In this document: positions 30,965 through 42,846 of the stretch, one piece after another
Numbering within the stretch: position 1 is the stretch's first letter
How the letters are laid out: every line of letters starts with the position of its first letter
The notes under the pieces: generated by a model
Told to the model about the DNA's origin: nothing
What the model saw: the letters and a program-made list of their open reading frames with translations, nothing else
Database searches by the model: none
Program-made: the position numbers and the translations under genes
Assembly: GCA_963922205.1 (NCBI GenBank)
Contig: CAWUHX010000006.1
Location: 2,153,139-2,217,138, forward strand
DNA from: Romanomermis culicivorax
Taxonomy: Eukaryota > Nematoda > Enoplea > Mermithida > Mermithidae
DNA length: 64,000 nucleotides
Direction: 5' to 3'

Positions 30965-32480
30965 AAAGACCTTCGCCGTGACTTGAAAAAAGGAGTGCGA
31001 TACTTAAAAAACATGTCAGAAATTCCTAATGAGTTATGGAAGAATTTCATGCGATAAATCAAGTTTTGTAATCTTTATATTCAAGAAGCGACGAAAAAAT
31101 CTAGTTAAAATGGCAGACGAGATTCTTGATTATAAAAAAGTAATCAAGGGCATCTTAATAAAAAAATAATCAAGTGCATCTTGATTACGAAAAAGTAATC
31201 ATCTTAACCAGACAATAAACTATTGATTATTTTGGTAGTGATTACATTTATCTGATTACCACAACATATTATGCTCAGCCTATCTTTGCCGATGAAAATT
31301 TTTGAAACCGTCCAATGGCGTTGCTTTGCTCCCTATGCTTTTACATACTGCACGGAACCCTTCAAAGAGGATTAATGCGGTCAGGGCCTCCTGGAAGAGA
31401 GCACCCTGGGTTTTTACAGGAGGTGTAACAAAAGGAGAGAATATTCCGCACGGTAAATCTGATGGACGTGATGGTTTTTTATAAAAATTTTATTTTGCGG
31501 GATTTCTCACAAAAACGTCAAAAATACTTGTTTTCTATTCAAAACGCAATAACTCTGATGGACGACACAAGTTTTTCATTTCCTCAGCTGTTCCAACTGC
31601 TTAGGAGCCTGATGAAAAAAAACAAAAATTGTAATTATTTTTCTGAATTACTGCATTTTGGTTGAAAAGAAAAAATTTTTAACATATTTCTGGAAGATCT
31701 CGAAAAATAAAAATTTTATGAAACATCAATATGTCCATCGGATTCCCTGCATAAAATAATTCTCTCGCTCTGTAGCAACCGCCGTAAAAACCAAGGGCAC
31801 TTTCGTACAGTAAGAGCTGACCTCAGAAATCCACTTTGAATGTTCTGGTATATATAAATAAACACAGGAGGCGGAGCAACGCCTTTGGTTAGTTTCAAAA
31901 GTTTTCATCGGCAAGGATAAGCGGAACATAATATCAATCATTATGTGCGCCCGATTTTGATTGGCCGGTATCTTGTTTTTTTACCTTGATTTCAAAAAAG
32001 TAATCAAAGTAATTACGTTTGGAATCATGATTAATTTTTGGGTAATCCCGATGATAACCTCTTTCGTAATCAAGATAATTATTTTTTTGTAATCAAGATG
32101 ATTACGTTTTTTGCAATCAAGATGCAACTTGATTACTTTTTTGTAATCGATTTTTTTTTGTTGTAATCGAAATAATTTTTTGTAATCAAAATTACTCTTT
32201 CTGCAATCGAGATGATATCATTTGTGTCAAAATGACTTCTCAAGTATTTTAATATGGTTTAAAAAGGTTTAAAAAACGTTTAAAAAAATATTTCAAAGGT
32301 TTTTAAAGGTTTAAAAACCTTGAAATCACATGTGTGGTTTTGACTCGATTTTTTCGTCGCACTCTTGAACATTGGAACTTGATTTATCATGCGAAGTTTT
32401 TTTTCAAATCGTGAGGAACTTCAAATACCGTTTTTCAAGTATCACACACTTTTTTCAAGTTACGACGAAAAAATCAATCG
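30965..32480. mobile_element. Large foldback element with ATCAAGATGATTAC iterations
   Basis: The left arm (about 30965-31490) and right arm (about 31725-32480) are imperfect inverted copies. Outer matches are TTGAAAAAAGGAGTGCGATACTT against the inverse of 32425-32460, and GCGACGAAAAAATC at 31087 against its inverse at 32348. Inner matches are GATGAAAATTTTTGAAAC against the inverse of 31893-31915, then GGCGTTGCT. Both arms carry simple iterations of the TAATCAAG/TTGATTAC type. No protein is encoded. Confidence 0.75.
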
Positions 32481-32514
32481 ACCTTTTTCTAAAAGCTATA
32501 CGTTTGTTAACTTG

Positions 32515-33205
32515 ACTCAGCTTTGTTTAAGGTTTGAATTTTAAAGGATTGGACAAGACTGTCCTTATTTAGTTGTGGGAGCACTAAAAATCAATCAATA
32601 AAGATCGCCGTTGAGCAACCTACAGTAAACAGCGATGCCTTCACCATCGCGCTTATGTCAGGCAAACCTACATTATCCAATCCTACTGTAGACATCATGC
32701 CAAGATTCTTCATTTACGTAACCTAACTTTTTTATTTTTATACGACTACGCTTATTAAGATTATAATCTAAGATTGTATGAAACTATGACGTCAATGCTT
32801 AGTTTTTATGTCCTTTTTTATGTCTTTTTATTTATATAAATATGTCTGTTTTGTATGTTAAAATCACTTCACTCGTTTCACCAATAAATTTGGCTTACCT
32901 GCTCTCTTTTCTGCTCCCCAATATCGTCGTAGGGTCACTGGTAAAACGTCATCTTTCTGTCCGGCTTTTGCGTCCATTGGAAACTGGAAAGAAATATATT
33001 TTCGTTGCGAGACTAAAATTTTCCTTTTAATTACCTTGGCGTTTTCCTAAATCATTGCCGTTGCAGCCCATCCTTTGACGTTTCGTTGACGATTCTGAAG
33101 AAGAAAGAATAATTCAAGAACATTTTAGCATTCAGTCTGATCTGCAGGTTATTCAGCTACAGTAACCTGTATTTTCCATTGACCCAAACATTGATAAACC
33201 TTACA
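32515..33205 (+). mobile_element. Candidate 5' LTR of a dead retrotransposon
   Basis: The segment has a strong TATA box (TTTATATAAATA at about 32831) and a polyadenylation signal CCAATAAATT about 50 bp downstream, the spacing of a short-R LTR. It ends in TTACA, followed two bases later by TGGTGATTCGTGGCAGG (33208), which could be a tRNA primer site because it starts TGG. The left end is uncertain. The gag remnant follows at 33565. No matching 3' LTR lies in the window. Confidence 0.45.
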
Positions 33206-33564
33206 AGTGGTGATTCGTGGCAGGATGTCAGCTACAATTTTCGGATTCGATTTGATCTTGAAGAAGCCTGAAAATAAAGAAGAAATAAAGAAGCACGAAG
33301 GTTAACAATTTTTGGCAACTTACTTGACGTTTTCAGAACTCGACGTTGACGTTTTTTCCCGAACTTGACGTTTTTTCGAATTTTTCTTGAAGAACGTCTG
33401 TAGAAGAAAATTTAGAAGAAGATTTACGAATTTTGGCAAATCAAGAAGATCACGTTTTAGTTGAAAATAGAGAAGCAATGGCAGGATAAGAAAATCATTT
33501 TCGGCTTAGGAATAATGGGAGAGATTCTCAGATTCAATCGAACGGTCCCCAAGAGCCCAACAGG

Positions 33565-34365
33565 ATGGGAGGTCGCCCTAATTGCACAATAAATACCAAC
33601 TTTAACTGCGGCTGCTCATCAGGAAGGTCCTCAGATGGCACTGTTTCTAGTTTTAAATGTGGTAGAAGTGGGCATTATTCTTCTACTTGCCCCATGCTCG
33701 AACGAAATCAAGATTCCAGATTTTCGAGTTCCCGGTGTAGCACGTGGCGTGGTGGACCGCCCCGAGTGTCAATGCCAGCCCGAGGCGTTTCGAACCCTAG
33801 GAGTCCAGGAGATGCCTTTTCTGGAACCCGAGGAGTCAATGGTCAGCTTTGTCTTGCCGAGGCTAATGGGCCCAACGTGTCAGTATTTAATCCTGACACC
33901 ATTGCAGAACAGTCCGATCCCTGGAATTGCGATGATTTCGATCTGTTAGGAAATTCCAATGTGAGGCCTCAGGCACATGTTTTTATGGCCTGATATAATG
34001 AATTATATTTTGGAACCAGACACTCCACATTGGTAAGTAGTGGGACAGGATCTGAAGAAATTAGTGATAATCCCACTATTGCCTCCCATGGATATACTGG
34101 CAATTATTATGAAGCCCCAGAACACTTAGAAAATGATTATTTAGAAAATGGTTCAGACGGAACCTCTGATTTTAATGAAACTTCTGATTTCGACTATTAT
34201 GAAGATAGACGGCGCCGTCAACGATTTGAAAGTTCTGGGCAAGTCGAATCAGTTAATATTCTCATGAATACGGCTCAGACTGGAGGTTATAATTCGGACC
34301 ATCCCTCTGGAAGCCGCCCCATGGGTGAAGTTTATTTTATTTTGAATGGGCCCGCTGCAGCTAGT
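33565..34365 (+). pseudogene. Retrotransposon gag remnant with broken zinc knuckle
   Basis: The frame at 33565-33993 contains FKCGRSGHYSSTCP, which fits the CX2CX4HX4C nucleocapsid knuckle except that the first Cys is replaced by Ser. It is Arg/Ser/Gly-rich, like gag tails. The next frame, from 34030, is acidic (PEHLENDYLENGS) and could be the protease-side continuation after a stop and frame change. The remnant ends at the inverted dispersed repeat that starts near 34366. No protease, reverse transcriptase or integrase is found. Confidence 0.65.
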
Positions 34366-35551
34366 ATTCGAACAACTCATGTGTTATAAAGCTGTAATAT
34401 ATTGTTGCTATAACATATTGATGCCTATAACATCTGCATATGCAGTTCAATCATATTTTTTACATGAATTGTGAATCATGACTCTTTTCAAGTATTATTT
34501 TATCATGCCTCTTAATAATACAGGCGCAACATGGAAATTCTGTGGTGACTCAGCCAGTACAAGCAGCATGTTTTTCAACCTATAATAGCCGAATATGTGA
34601 AATTATTTGCTTGGACAGCATTTTTAAAAGTTTCAACGCTACTTCTTTGAATAAAGTATGCATCGTTTAGAGAGCTCGTTTAACTACGGTATCATTTTCA
34701 TTCTTATGATGACTTTCTCTTATCTCTTGATCATTTTTTCGTTCGTCATCTTCTCGATCATTGGTGAGGGGTGTCAGATCTGCTATGGGGTCAATACCCC
34801 CAATCTCCCCCCACTACATTCCGAAAAAATTCATCCTACATTCTGAAAAATCAAATGATGGACAAGTTTTGGCCATGCACTCAGAGATTTTCCCAGTGAA
34901 GTTTTTCCTGTAATTTTATCCCAGAGGTATTATTAATGACGTTTTCAGAAATAGATTTTCCGGAGTATTGGTAATATGTATAGTTTTTTTTAATAAAATG
35001 TTTGTCAATTGAAAAATGGACAACAAAATTCGACCGCCCTCAAAGTTTTCTGCACAAACCGTTTATTAAAGGATTTTTGGTGTAAAAAATTCACGAGGAT
35101 TGGTTGAGCAGACTCTGTAAATTATAGAAATATAGAGTGATACTTGCTCTCCACTTTTTTATTCCCAAGCATTTCCAGAAAAAGAGACTATAGGCTGTAT
35201 TGTGATTACACAAATTACAATGGAGATATGAATGTGGAAAAATTGTTAATATGAAAATTAGGTGTAAACACGTTTCCACTGTCTGATGTTGTCTTAGAAA
35301 TGAGCCAAGTGCAATTAGCAGCTCCAAAAACGATAAAAAACAAGAGTGCTTGCAATTTTTTCGCGAACCTTTTTATTTACAGATAAAAATCCGAAAGTAA
35401 AAAAGCGGCGCCGCGCGTTACCGCGCGGCGGGGTATGACAAGGCACAGCGCGGAACCGCGCGGCGCCGCGTGGTACTCCTTGTTAGTATGAATAGAAAAA
35501 GCGGCGCCGCGCGCGGTACCACGCGGTACCTCGCGGTGAAGTATGACAGGG
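34366..35551 (-). mobile_element. Dispersed repeat with GC-rich ends, copy 2 (inverted)
   Basis: Reverse-complement relative of 17009-17920. The right end has three GC blocks such as GCGGCGCCGCGCG, ending at GTATGACAGGG. Body matches include AAATTACAATGGAGATATGA and TTACATGAATTGTGAATCAT. The middle is longer than in copy 1. The open frame at 34658-34846 inside it has no family match. Confidence 0.65.
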
Positions 35552-35929
35552 CGAGTACGAAAAGTTGAAAAAAAGTTTTTATTCATAATGAACGTTAAAC
35601 AAGCAAATTCTCTCTACTCATCCAGATATAGCATCATCGTTGCAAGCCACATGAAGGCTTTTTTGTAGTATGTACCAAGTACACACTCCCACCACCAGGC
35701 TCCAGAAGACATGCAGATTTGCAGTTCCAAACAACACCCTGTCATCAATTAATGGCGTGACATCATTGGTTGATTAAATAACCTTTGTCACCCGTTTTAA
35801 CCACATTAATCATTGAAAGAATGTAGGGTGTCTGACAAGTGGTGCTTTATTGCAGTTGACGTACGCTCGCACATATATTGCACCCTTAGAATCGATGTCA
35901 CGTATGTTCCGGACCTGCATAACTTACAC

Positions 35930-36690
35930 CAAAAACGTGGAGTTCAGGAATTTAGGAGTAGAAAAATTCGCATGCACCAAGGTTTTACTCGTGAACTACT
36001 TCGAGAATGCAAGAGTGTAGGAGTTCAAGAGTAAATAATATTTTGTGTACATTTTTTAGAGGTCACATATTGATTCTGGAAAGTTATTTTATCTATATCT
36101 CCCATGGATTTTTGTTTCTTTCAAAAGATAATGGACCTAAATGATAATAAGGTATAAGACCAACATCATTTTCAAGTTGAGTTGATAATTGTCCATTTTC
36201 CCCCAAATGAGCCTCGGAAATAAAAAAAGATGCTCATACAAATAATGACCAAACGTGCGCACGCGACCGCTTTTATCTCAGATTGACCGTAGCAGTCAGG
36301 GCTACAACTTGAAAATAGAGGTTTGCGAATCCTTAACCATTTTTCTTAAGGTACGACATGTAATATATTGTTGCATTGATATTACACGGATTGGAAAGAA
36401 TCTTATGTATCTCTAGGAACAGGATTTTAATGTAAACAACGATCAAGGTATAAAATGTTAGAATTATGGAACAAATAAGAGAAAACTCAATAATTGTCTT
36501 TGTTGACAGCACAGAATAACATTTTCATACCCGAACTGCTACAAAACGAAATACTGCATGAGTTTTGGTGCAAACGAACGTCCCTGAAGTTCTGAATGAC
36601 TCCTGACATCCTCCATCTGAACACAAATTTGTTGCAAGCGAATATTCCTGAACATCTGAAGCATACCCGTGAACTCTTGAACTCCTAGTT
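35930..36690. mobile_element. Foldback element with GGAGTTCAAGAG-type ends
   Basis: Left arm phrases GTGGAGTTCAGGAATTTAGG, TTCGCATGCACCAAGGTTTT and GGAGTTCAAGAGT are mirrored in the right arm by the inverse of GAGTTTTGGTGCAAACGAAC, CCTGAAGTTCTGAATGACTCC and CTCTTGAACTCC. Arms are ~100 bp and diverged. The 73-aa frame at 35813-36034 lies in the arm and is not a gene. Confidence 0.55.
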
Positions 36691-36879
36691 AGTGTAAGCA
36701 GGCTCTGGTTATTTCTATGGATCAGTACTGGAGATGATAAATGCTACTCCACGTTGCCCATCAGTAAGCGTGACTGCACTACTCATTAGTCTTTCTATCA
36801 CTGCCGAATAAGTCAGGGCCTGGTTGCACAGACAGCCCCATCGTTAAGGATTGCCCTTTGACCAGGGCCCGCCTGCACA

Positions 36880-37080
36880 ATTTCAATTTTTTTTCGTCAG
36901 TTGCCGATTGTCGGCGAACGTCGACAAAAACCCTAGACTTTTTCACTCCCGAATTGATAAAATTGGAAACAGTCGCGGATGAAATTCTCACGTACTTTGC
37001 CTCAATCGGCAACAGTCGGCGACAATCGGTAACTGCGGCGACAAAAATATTGGATTTTTCACTTCTGAATTGGGCTTCAC
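36880..37080. repeat. Palindromic GTCGGCGACAATCGG repeat, copy 3
   Basis: Contains TTGCCGATTGTCGGCG, ACTTTTTCACTCCCGAATTG and CAACAGTCGGCGACAATCGG. It lies ~300 bp upstream of the three-domain TTR gene. Confidence 0.65.
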
Positions 37081-37347
37081 ATTCTTTTTCGTTGCAACAT
37101 GTCCACCTAAAGACAAAACAAAAATCTTGCCTCATAGCGGCAGTATGCATACATTGTATGCGAATCTATCAGCAAATTTGGAAAAATGTATTCTCTTTGT
37201 TATCGTACCAGCGTTAGTAATATTAAAAAGTTTTTCTTCACATAAGACAAACAGTTAACCTTGTTTGAACAACTGTGCGAGAATATACGAACCAATTTTT
37301 TCAGTCGAACATTGAAAATTTAGATATCGCATTATCGACTGATTAAA

Positions 37348-40300
37348 ATGTTTAGTATTAAATACGTATTTTGTGTATTAATATTTGCGGATCAGCGCCA
37401 CTGCAACAGCAGTGGAAAGCGCAACCTTGTGATGCATACGGTTTTCGGTAGAATATTTTGCCATGGGAAGCCCATTGGTGATTCTCATACGATTCGTGGA
37501 GCATTTTTCAATAAAAGTAAGACGTAAATTTTTTCGGGTCATGCCAGATTCACAATAAGTTAGGCAAATGTGAATTTGAGTGTTTTGTCTTTTTCAGCTT
37601 TTTCAGTATGCTTGCCTAAAAAGTACGGAAAATAATTCAAAAGTGGTACTTGTGATATAAAAAGACAATAAAAATCCATATAGTGTTGGAAAAAATTGAC
37701 ATTTAGGATCAAAAAATACATTTTCAGCTTTTTTTGTCTAAGAAGATGGTGTCCTTTACCCTAGAACTGACCATATGATCGGCAATCCTTGGAGGTCATC
37801 ATTATGGTTAGTTATACATATGACCGAAGTTTCTCGATTGAACCATTCCTTTTTTGCGTTACTGTTGTGTATTAGCCAACCATTGGGCGGAGCTAGCATT
37901 CAGCAACCTTCTAACACAAAACGTACAATAACATTTTCTCAGGAACAGTTCATAATTTTGTCAGTTTATTATGTACCCTCTAAAAATACTAAATTTTTTC
38001 AGTGAAATTTGCTGGTTTGATTTCAAAGTCAAAAGGCAATTTTTATTTAGCAGAAGATAGGATCATTCTTCTACTTAATTTTTTTTAATTGTGCAACTAA
38101 GAATTTGGGTTATTGATTTTCTTCAAGCTTCTCCTCAATGGCTATCTTCAGGAAGATGCCTAATTAAATGTATGTCTCGCATGTTTCCACCCTGCAAATT
38201 ATGTGCAAAACAGCAGATCACATGGCTAAGCAATTATATGATCTATTTTCACTTAACTACTAAATCATTCCGCATTTGCTTTATAGCACATAATTTTTGG
38301 GAAACCGAAACCCGTTTATTCACCGAAGGTTCGTTCATGTTCGAACATTCTATTCCAACAAATTTTTTGTCGGATGAACATAGGATGTATTTGGCCCTCG
38401 AAACTACGGCATGCAGCAAAACTGGCAACATTTTAACATTGGAAAATAAAGCGTCTTTAGCTAATGATTTGGGTGATTTGGACTTTTCAATGAACGATTT
38501 CGTTCTTCATACAGTCATCGGTAGAATATTTTGCGATAGAAAACCGGTTGACAACTCACATTATGTTTATGGAGATTTTGGAAATAAAAGTAAGATTGAA
38601 TTTGGAATCTTCATTTAATAATCATTTGATTTTTCTTTGAACTGATCTGGAATTAGAAATTTTGATGAAAAGCAGACAAAATGGATAAATTCAAGATTAA
38701 CTGCGCGTAATCTTTGATTTAAAGATGACGTGCGAATGCATCTTTATTCTGAAGTTCCATTGAACCAGTCAATATACAGCGCGTCCCCGATCCAGAGAAA
38801 AAGTGGTCCGAACGTGAAACCGCTTGTCCGAGCTTGAGCCTCTTAAATTTCGTCGACTATGTTATCATTAATTAACTCGTTTTCTCAGACCTTCGCTTCC
38901 TTTAATGCCGCTTTATTGGCAAAAAAATGATTTTTCAAAGCTCGTATGTACTCTAGAAGCTACCACCTTAGCCAAGTTTTTACAACTATGGTTTCTAATG
39001 AGAATAGAACCTCGGGATAATGTCCATATAAAAGGTCAGGTCTGTTGTGTGATCTGATATCTGAGTTGATCTATGATTTGCACAGTTCAGTCATAAGATG
39101 TATAGTGGAAACATAAAATTTTTCACAGCTCAATTGGGAATGATCAGATCATAGTGTATAATGTGATTTGATATTAGACAATAACGTATGCATCGTGAAC
39201 CACATTCATATGGTCCAATACAACACATTTACCTTGCTCTAAGCAGTAGAAATCGTAAAATGTATTGTCTGTTACAGATATGATCTCTTGTGCTGAACAT
39301 ATTGAAGTTTGTCTAGAGGCCCATCTATACTTTTTTGTCAAAAATCCGTCGCGAGTGATTGCAACACTCAAAATCGGACGAATCCTTTATTTCCATTGTG
39401 CGCAAGAAAAGTCTTGACGAGTTATATACAAAATGAAGTGTCCGTATGTCGCAAGAAAAATTTGCATGGTGTTGCAGAGGTCAACTCTTTTGTAAGCGTC
39501 TGGCGTTTCTTACGTTTCTTGTACTTCTTGCGTCAAAGCTGGATTTAAAGCCCACAGTTGATATTTGTTGAACATGTTGGGTATCGTTCGATCGGAAATT
39601 TAGATATCTAACTTGCGATTTATTATATACTGAAATTTCTCTAACACTTCTTGAGGAAATCGCTTGCGTCAGTTTTTTGTGACAGTTATAGGTGGGCCTT
39701 AAGATTTTTTAAGATTTTAGACCTAGGATTTTACCTGACAGTGAAATTTAGGTTGAAACAAAATAGAATAGTCCTTCACTGTTTGATAATTGATGATCAA
39801 ACTATTGAACGCTAAAGATTTTTTACATAATAATGATGCTTGGTTGATGTTTAAAAATAACTTATAAAATGTATATAATGATATAAAATGGTCGTACATG
39901 AACCACTTTGTGCTCACATTACTATAAGAAAAACTAGCAGACCAAATATGAGTAAGCGAAACGAACACACGACTTGTGCCCTTTGGATCTCTATGTTTTC
40001 TCAGGAATCTTGAGAATCTAAACATAAATATCATTTCATTGAGTGATATTCTGGCAGTACTAAGTGTATTTAAGAGTAATATTTCGTATTAGCACATCGA
40101 TTCTGGGACGCAAAAGTTCGTTCATACCCGAATGGCACGTTTATCTTTGAGCATTTTATTCCACGATACGTTTTGTCCGATAAACATCCAATCTACTTGA
40201 CGCTCGGAAGTACGGCGTGCAGCAAACACGGTCGTATTTTGAAATTCGAAAATGAAACTTCCTCTACGACTGATTTGAATAATTTGGACTTTGTAAATTC

Positions 40301-42846
40301 TCATTGAAAAGACATTGAATTTTTTACTTACACTACTAATCTTCGCTTCAGATGCCCATGGTAACCTATTATTATACGGGTAGAGCATCATGCTGTGAAG
40401 CGCCCATGTCAAACAAACAAGTGACTATCGAAATGTTGAAGCCATCATCGGGTAAGTAAAGTGCTTCAAAATATAATAGTCTTGAAAATATTACAGAATC
40501 GAATTATCAAATTCAGGAAATAATGAGAATGCTCAGCTTGTTATTTCTAGATTTGTTCTGGCATCATGCACACAAGTGCTTTTCCATTATAATTAATATG
40601 CTCTACCTCGTATTTTCAACTACAATTCGTCTTCCCTTAGAATGACTGAAATCATTAAATTGAAAGCTAATATTGTTTCACAATTTTTTTGCATTTTTAT
40701 ATCTTATAGCATTGTCTTTAAGGTGCAGCTCAGTTGCAGATTAATTTTCTAGGTATATTTTGTGTGTGCGAGTTAGGCTGCAGTTGAGTTGCACCTTAAA
40801 GGCAATGTAGAGTTAAATGGCAGTTTAAGCTGCAGCTCAGTTGAAGCTGTTAATCTGTTTCATCTTTTTTTGAGTTTCCCTAAAAAGTCCGAGCTCGGAA
40901 TTAGCTGAAGTTGAAGGTTTAAGCCTGAGCTCGGGATAATCTCGACCATCGAAATAGAAACACTCGAAATGTGTCACGTTATTTAGAAAATTTTGGAGAC
41001 AGAAAAGGAAATTATTGAAAAGACATATGTCAGAAAAACTGCAAGAATAAAAAAAACAGGTGATATTTGTTTGGAAAATAATGTAGAAAAAATGTGAAAC
41101 ATGAATACACATACTCGTACTACATGAAAAAGAAACGGCCGGACAGAGCACAATGAAATGTGCTAAAAATGTGCCCAGAAATTTGAAATATTTTATATTC
41201 TTTTTCTGTTACTTTTATTGTTTCTTTCATCATCTGTACGTTGAAATCAAGTGGAAAAAAGTAACAATCTAATAGTACGGCATTATCTATAAAACCCAAT
41301 TGATTCGTCCTATCCTAAAAAGTCTTCCACGTTTAATATGTCGATTTATCAATCGATAACGCAAAAAATTCATTTTCAACAATTGACGGTAAAAAACGAA
41401 ACCAAAAAGTTCGGACGTAAACCTGCTGGATAAGAAACTTTTGTGTGTGGCTGAAACCGACGTCAGGATCGGAAACCTAACACCTTGAGCTCGGGTTTAA
41501 CTCTGAGCCTGCGATGATCTCGACGTTAGTGAAACCCCTGAAACTGAGGCCTTTTTGTGGTCGAGATAATCTCGAGCTCGAGTTTAAACACTTTAGTGAA
41601 ATCGGCCTCTGTAGACATTTCAACGTTTATATAGGTTCCTTATTGCTACAGTTTTGATGAAATTTTGTTGTGCAGATCTTTCCTTAGAGTTTAAGAAAAG
41701 ATTGGTTCTGGTCTGAACTGACCTGTTAGAGCTAATTCCTTGGCTATGCCTCGGAGATCGCGCAACAGTCGGGTTCCCCCAGACCTGGCAACAACAATTA
41801 ATAACTTACCTTTAATCGAGGGGCCTCACAACAGAGCCCACGAATTCTCCTAGGAGAGAAAGGTTTCCCCTCCGGGATAGACTTACCTGCAGGATCCCTA
41901 AAAAGGTCTTTCCTGGGCTTGCTGTCAGCAAGCGGGGTGCCTGGGCCTTTGGCCCTTCACTCTGGACGATTAGTCGAATCTAAATAATAAATAATATATC
42001 AACAAATAATATAAACCGAATATTAAAACAAATGTGGGTACACCACTATAATATTTATGTAAATTAAATACTAATTTGCTGGGTAAAGGTTTATTGGACA
42101 CCAGCATAAACTTTACTGAAAATATAATAAATATGACAATGATAAATCACCATCATTTTCGTCTTTCTGTGGCGCTCCACTTCTATGCAAATGTCTGCAC
42201 CGCTGGTCATCCAATTCGTGAATTTGCATGTGGCTTTCCCATCGCAGCTTGCCAGCAACAGGGTTCCCAACAATATGAAAATAGAACAAAAACTTATGGT
42301 ATGAAATGAGCTTAATTTGTCTCGAGCCAACAAATTGTAAATTTTTGGTAAGCGCCATTTTTGGTAAATTGTAGATGTAAGTTCAACCCATAAAGTATGA
42401 CACATGGAAATTTGGTTATACAGTATGGACACTTTTTATCACGATTTACAAAAACTCTTCTCCGATTCTTCTGATAAGAGAGAAATTCAGTCGAGCTTGA
42501 GTAAATTTTTTGTAGCAAGCGCCATTGAATCAAAAGTTTTCAGTGCAATATATTTAACTTTCAACTTATGTATCATATTGATCTTCATCGACATTCTCCA
42601 GACAATATCGTGTGGTCGAAAACCGTTTCAACAAACGATCAGGGTCAATTTTATTTGGAAATCCGAGAAAATATTCGCGATGAAGAGTTCGACATCAAAA
42701 TCAAAGTGTCTACTTGTGGAGAAAAGTCCATCAGATTATATAGAAAACTTACGCAAGGGGACAAAAATTTTACCGTGAAATTCTATACGGCAGTGAACGC
42801 TTGGTATCCGCTTGTTTTTCCTCATCCAGGCATGAATATATGTTAG
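37348..42846 (+). CDS. Secreted protein with three transthyretin-like domains
   Basis: CDS = 37348..37516, 38287..38589, 40093..40292, 40352..40451, 42602..42846; predicted 338 aa with phases 1, 1, 0, 1. Exon 1 has a signal peptide ([14 protein letters not shown]) and [12 protein letters not shown]. Exon 2 completes domain 1 ([21 protein letters not shown]) and runs straight into the first half of domain 2 ([12 protein letters not shown]) with no intron. Exon 3 completes domain 2 ([20 protein letters not shown]). Exons 4-5 form domain 3 ([27 protein letters not shown]). In the two-domain genes an intron sits at the equivalent of the domain 1/2 junction. The prediction that all five exons form one mRNA is inferred from phase and from the missing signal peptide on domain 2. 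Introns hold other repeats. Confidence 0.65.
40718..40870. repeat. Palindromic TTAAGGTGCAGCTCAGTTGCAG repeat
   Basis: TTAAGGTGCAGCTCAGTTGC at 40719 is mirrored by CTGCAGTTGAGTTGCACCTT ending near 40799. A third phrase CTGCAGCTCAGTTGAAGCTG follows. The same family lies at 21945-22085. This copy is in the last intron of the three-domain TTR gene. Confidence 0.65.
40900..41640. repeat. CTCGAGCTCG-rich dispersed repeat
   Basis: Phrases GAGCTCGGGATAATCTCGACC near 40926 and GATAATCTCGAGCTCGAGTTTAA near 41565, with GAGCTCGGGTTTAACTCTGAG near 41491, mark a repeat with inverted CTCGA/TCGAG blocks. A similar CCTCGAGTTCGAGTTTAATTCGAGCTCG lies at 47841-47868. No coding content. Confidence 0.45.
41690..41975. 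other. GC-rich block with hairpins in a TTR intron, identity unknown
   Basis: The block is clearly richer in GC than its surroundings and contains short perfect palindromes: GCTTGCTGTCAGCAAGC, GGGCCTTTGGCCC and TCTCCTAGGAGA. Read on the minus strand it has two perfect splice-donor-like sites (CTGCAG/GTAAGT and TTAAAG/GTAAGT). I compared it with remembered U1, U2, U4 and spliced-leader RNA features and found no full match, in particular no Sm site. It could be a structured RNA gene, a retroelement 5' region or an inserted repeat. Confidence 0.35.

Noticed and set aside
36779..37217. Frames of 119-123 aa on both strands
   Set aside because: They coincide with the palindromic GTCGGCGAC repeat, which reads open on both strands.
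41690..41975. U1 snRNA or spliced-leader RNA identity
   Set aside because: ACTTACCT occurs twice but the following stems and an Sm site do not fit what I know of these RNAs.
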